Shown piece by piece: positions 6,894 through 7,539 of a DNA stretch of 7,539 nucleotides. How positions within the stretch are numbered: position 1 is the first letter of the stretch; every line of letters starts with the position of its first letter. Below the pieces are notes generated by a model. It had not been told where the DNA came from. It saw nothing but the letters and a program-made list of their open reading frames with translations, and ran no database searches. Location: positions 1 through 7,539 of the forward strand of contig SBFL01000149.1 in NCBI GenBank assembly GCA_006227965.1. The letters are read 5' to 3'. Source of the DNA: Bacteroidota bacterium (GTDB taxonomy: Bacteria > Bacteroidota > Bacteroidia > Flavobacteriales > Flavobacteriaceae). The translations under genes were made by a program, and so were the position numbers.

Positions 6894-7490
6894 ATGAGTA
6901 CCAAAGCCGAGCGTACCACCGCCTATATCATCGAGACGGTGGCTCCCATATTTAACAGACAGGGATATGTTGGCACCAGCATGAGTGACCTTACAGAGGC
7001 CACAGGGCTTACCAAAGGTGCGCTTTATGGGAATTTTGAAAACAAGGACGCCCTGGCCTTATCGGCTTTTGAGTACAACTGCAATAAGTTGCTGGGGGCT
7101 CTGGATGAAGTTCTGGAACAGCCAGGAACTGCGATGGACAAATTATTCCGTCTCACGGATTTTTACCGCCACTACGACAATTTTACCCGGGATATGGGAG
7201 GGTGTCCGATTCTAAATGTCGGGGTGGATGCCCAGTTCAATCACCGGATCCTTGCTGCTGCGGCCAGAGAAACCGCCCGGACCGTAGAGGGAAAAATCGC
7301 ACTGGTACTGGAACAGGGGGTCAACAGGGGGGAATTAAAACTTCCGGTTACACCCCTGCAGTTTGCCAAGCAGCTCTTCACCATGATCATGGGAGCGGTA
7401 ACCATGGCCACCATCATGGCCGACCGAAAATACCTCCATAACACGATTGCCTACCTGGAGGTATTGATCCGAAAGGAAATAAAAAGCTGA
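6894..7490 (+). CDS. TetR/AcrR-family transcriptional regulator
   Basis: This 198-residue protein has the TetR layout: an N-terminal helix-turn-helix DNA-binding domain (about 6-55) with the signature DLTEATGLTKGALYGNFENK (32-51), followed by an all-helical ligand-binding and dimerisation domain. The C-terminal half contains GGCPILNVGVDAQ (102-114), a Gly-Cys-Pro motif found in a subgroup of TetR regulators, with Cys104 lining or near the expected pocket. The ATG at 6894 gives a normal N-terminus. The start lies 58 bases past the clpB terminator, so it should have its own promoter; TATATTCG at 6870-6877 resembles TAnnTTTG with one mismatch but has no -33 partner at a workable distance. The regulated gene is not evident: nothing in the window diverges from it, so the target is either itself or lies outside. 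Ligand unknown. Confidence 0.93.
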   Translation: MSTKAERTTAYIIETVAPIFNRQGYVGTSMSDLTEATGLTKGALYGNFENKDALALSAFEYNCNKLLGALDEVLEQPGTAMDKLFRLTDFYRHYDNFTRDMGGCPILNVGVDAQFNHRILAAAARETARTVEGKIALVLEQGVNRGELKLPVTPLQFAKQLFTMIMGAVTMATIMADRKYLHNTIAYLEVLIRKEIKS

Positions 7491-7508
7491 GGTTCCCTGG
7501 ACTAGACC

Positions 7509-7539
7509 CTAGCGCACCCGGAATATCCAGAGTTCCCCC
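7509..7539 (-). CDS. Possible 3' end of a minus-strand gene (last 9 codons only)
   Basis: Reading the minus strand from the right edge, one frame gives GELWIFRVR followed by TAG (7509-7511). The residues resemble an ordinary protein C-terminus, and the position would make a convergent neighbour ending 18 bases from the TetR-type gene. With so few codons this cannot be told from chance, and no hairpin terminator is visible in the gap to support it. The product cannot be named. Confidence 0.25.
   Translation of the reverse strand, partial: GELWIFRVR

Overview
The window looks like chromosomal DNA from a member of the Bacteroidota, most likely class Flavobacteriia. Three things suggest this: the protein types (the flavobacterial form of GlyA with a longer loop before FPGNQGGP, a YtxJ-type bacilliredoxin, and a flavobacterial-style ClpB N-terminus), A-rich leaders without a clear Shine-Dalgarno before most starts, and a TAnnTTTG-type promoter element. 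By eye the base composition is balanced to slightly GC-rich, which would fit a higher-GC marine genus such as Robiginitalea. That genus guess is inference only.

Layout. The left edge (1-860, minus) holds the N-terminal two thirds of glyA, serine hydroxymethyltransferase, cut by the window. It diverges across a 110-base promoter region from a complete fumarylacetoacetase gene (971-2266, plus), the last enzyme of tyrosine/homogentisate breakdown. Next, on the plus strand, is a 395-residue lipoprotein of unknown function (2380-3567). Its 113-base upstream gap contains a sigma-54-like -24/-12 element and a perfect 14-base palindrome. The lipoprotein gene converges on a minus-strand ytxJ-like gene (3580-3987) and the two share one bidirectional terminator, with the ytxJ stop codon lying in the hairpin loop. 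A 190-base gap separates ytxJ from the divergent clpB disaggregase gene (4178-6778, plus), which ends at its own hairpin terminator. A TetR-type regulator (6894-7490, plus) follows. The last 31 bases may hold the 3' end of a minus-strand gene.

The genes do not form one pathway. They are mostly single-gene transcription units for core metabolism (one-carbon/serine-glycine, tyrosine breakdown), thiol redox balance, protein disaggregation and regulation. YtxJ and ClpB are both stress-linked and share a divergent intergenic region, but no shared operator could be identified. I see no mobile element, CRISPR array, RNA gene or evident new multi-gene system. The parts most worth a second look are the lipoprotein with its unusual promoter, the clpB leader, and the shared terminator.
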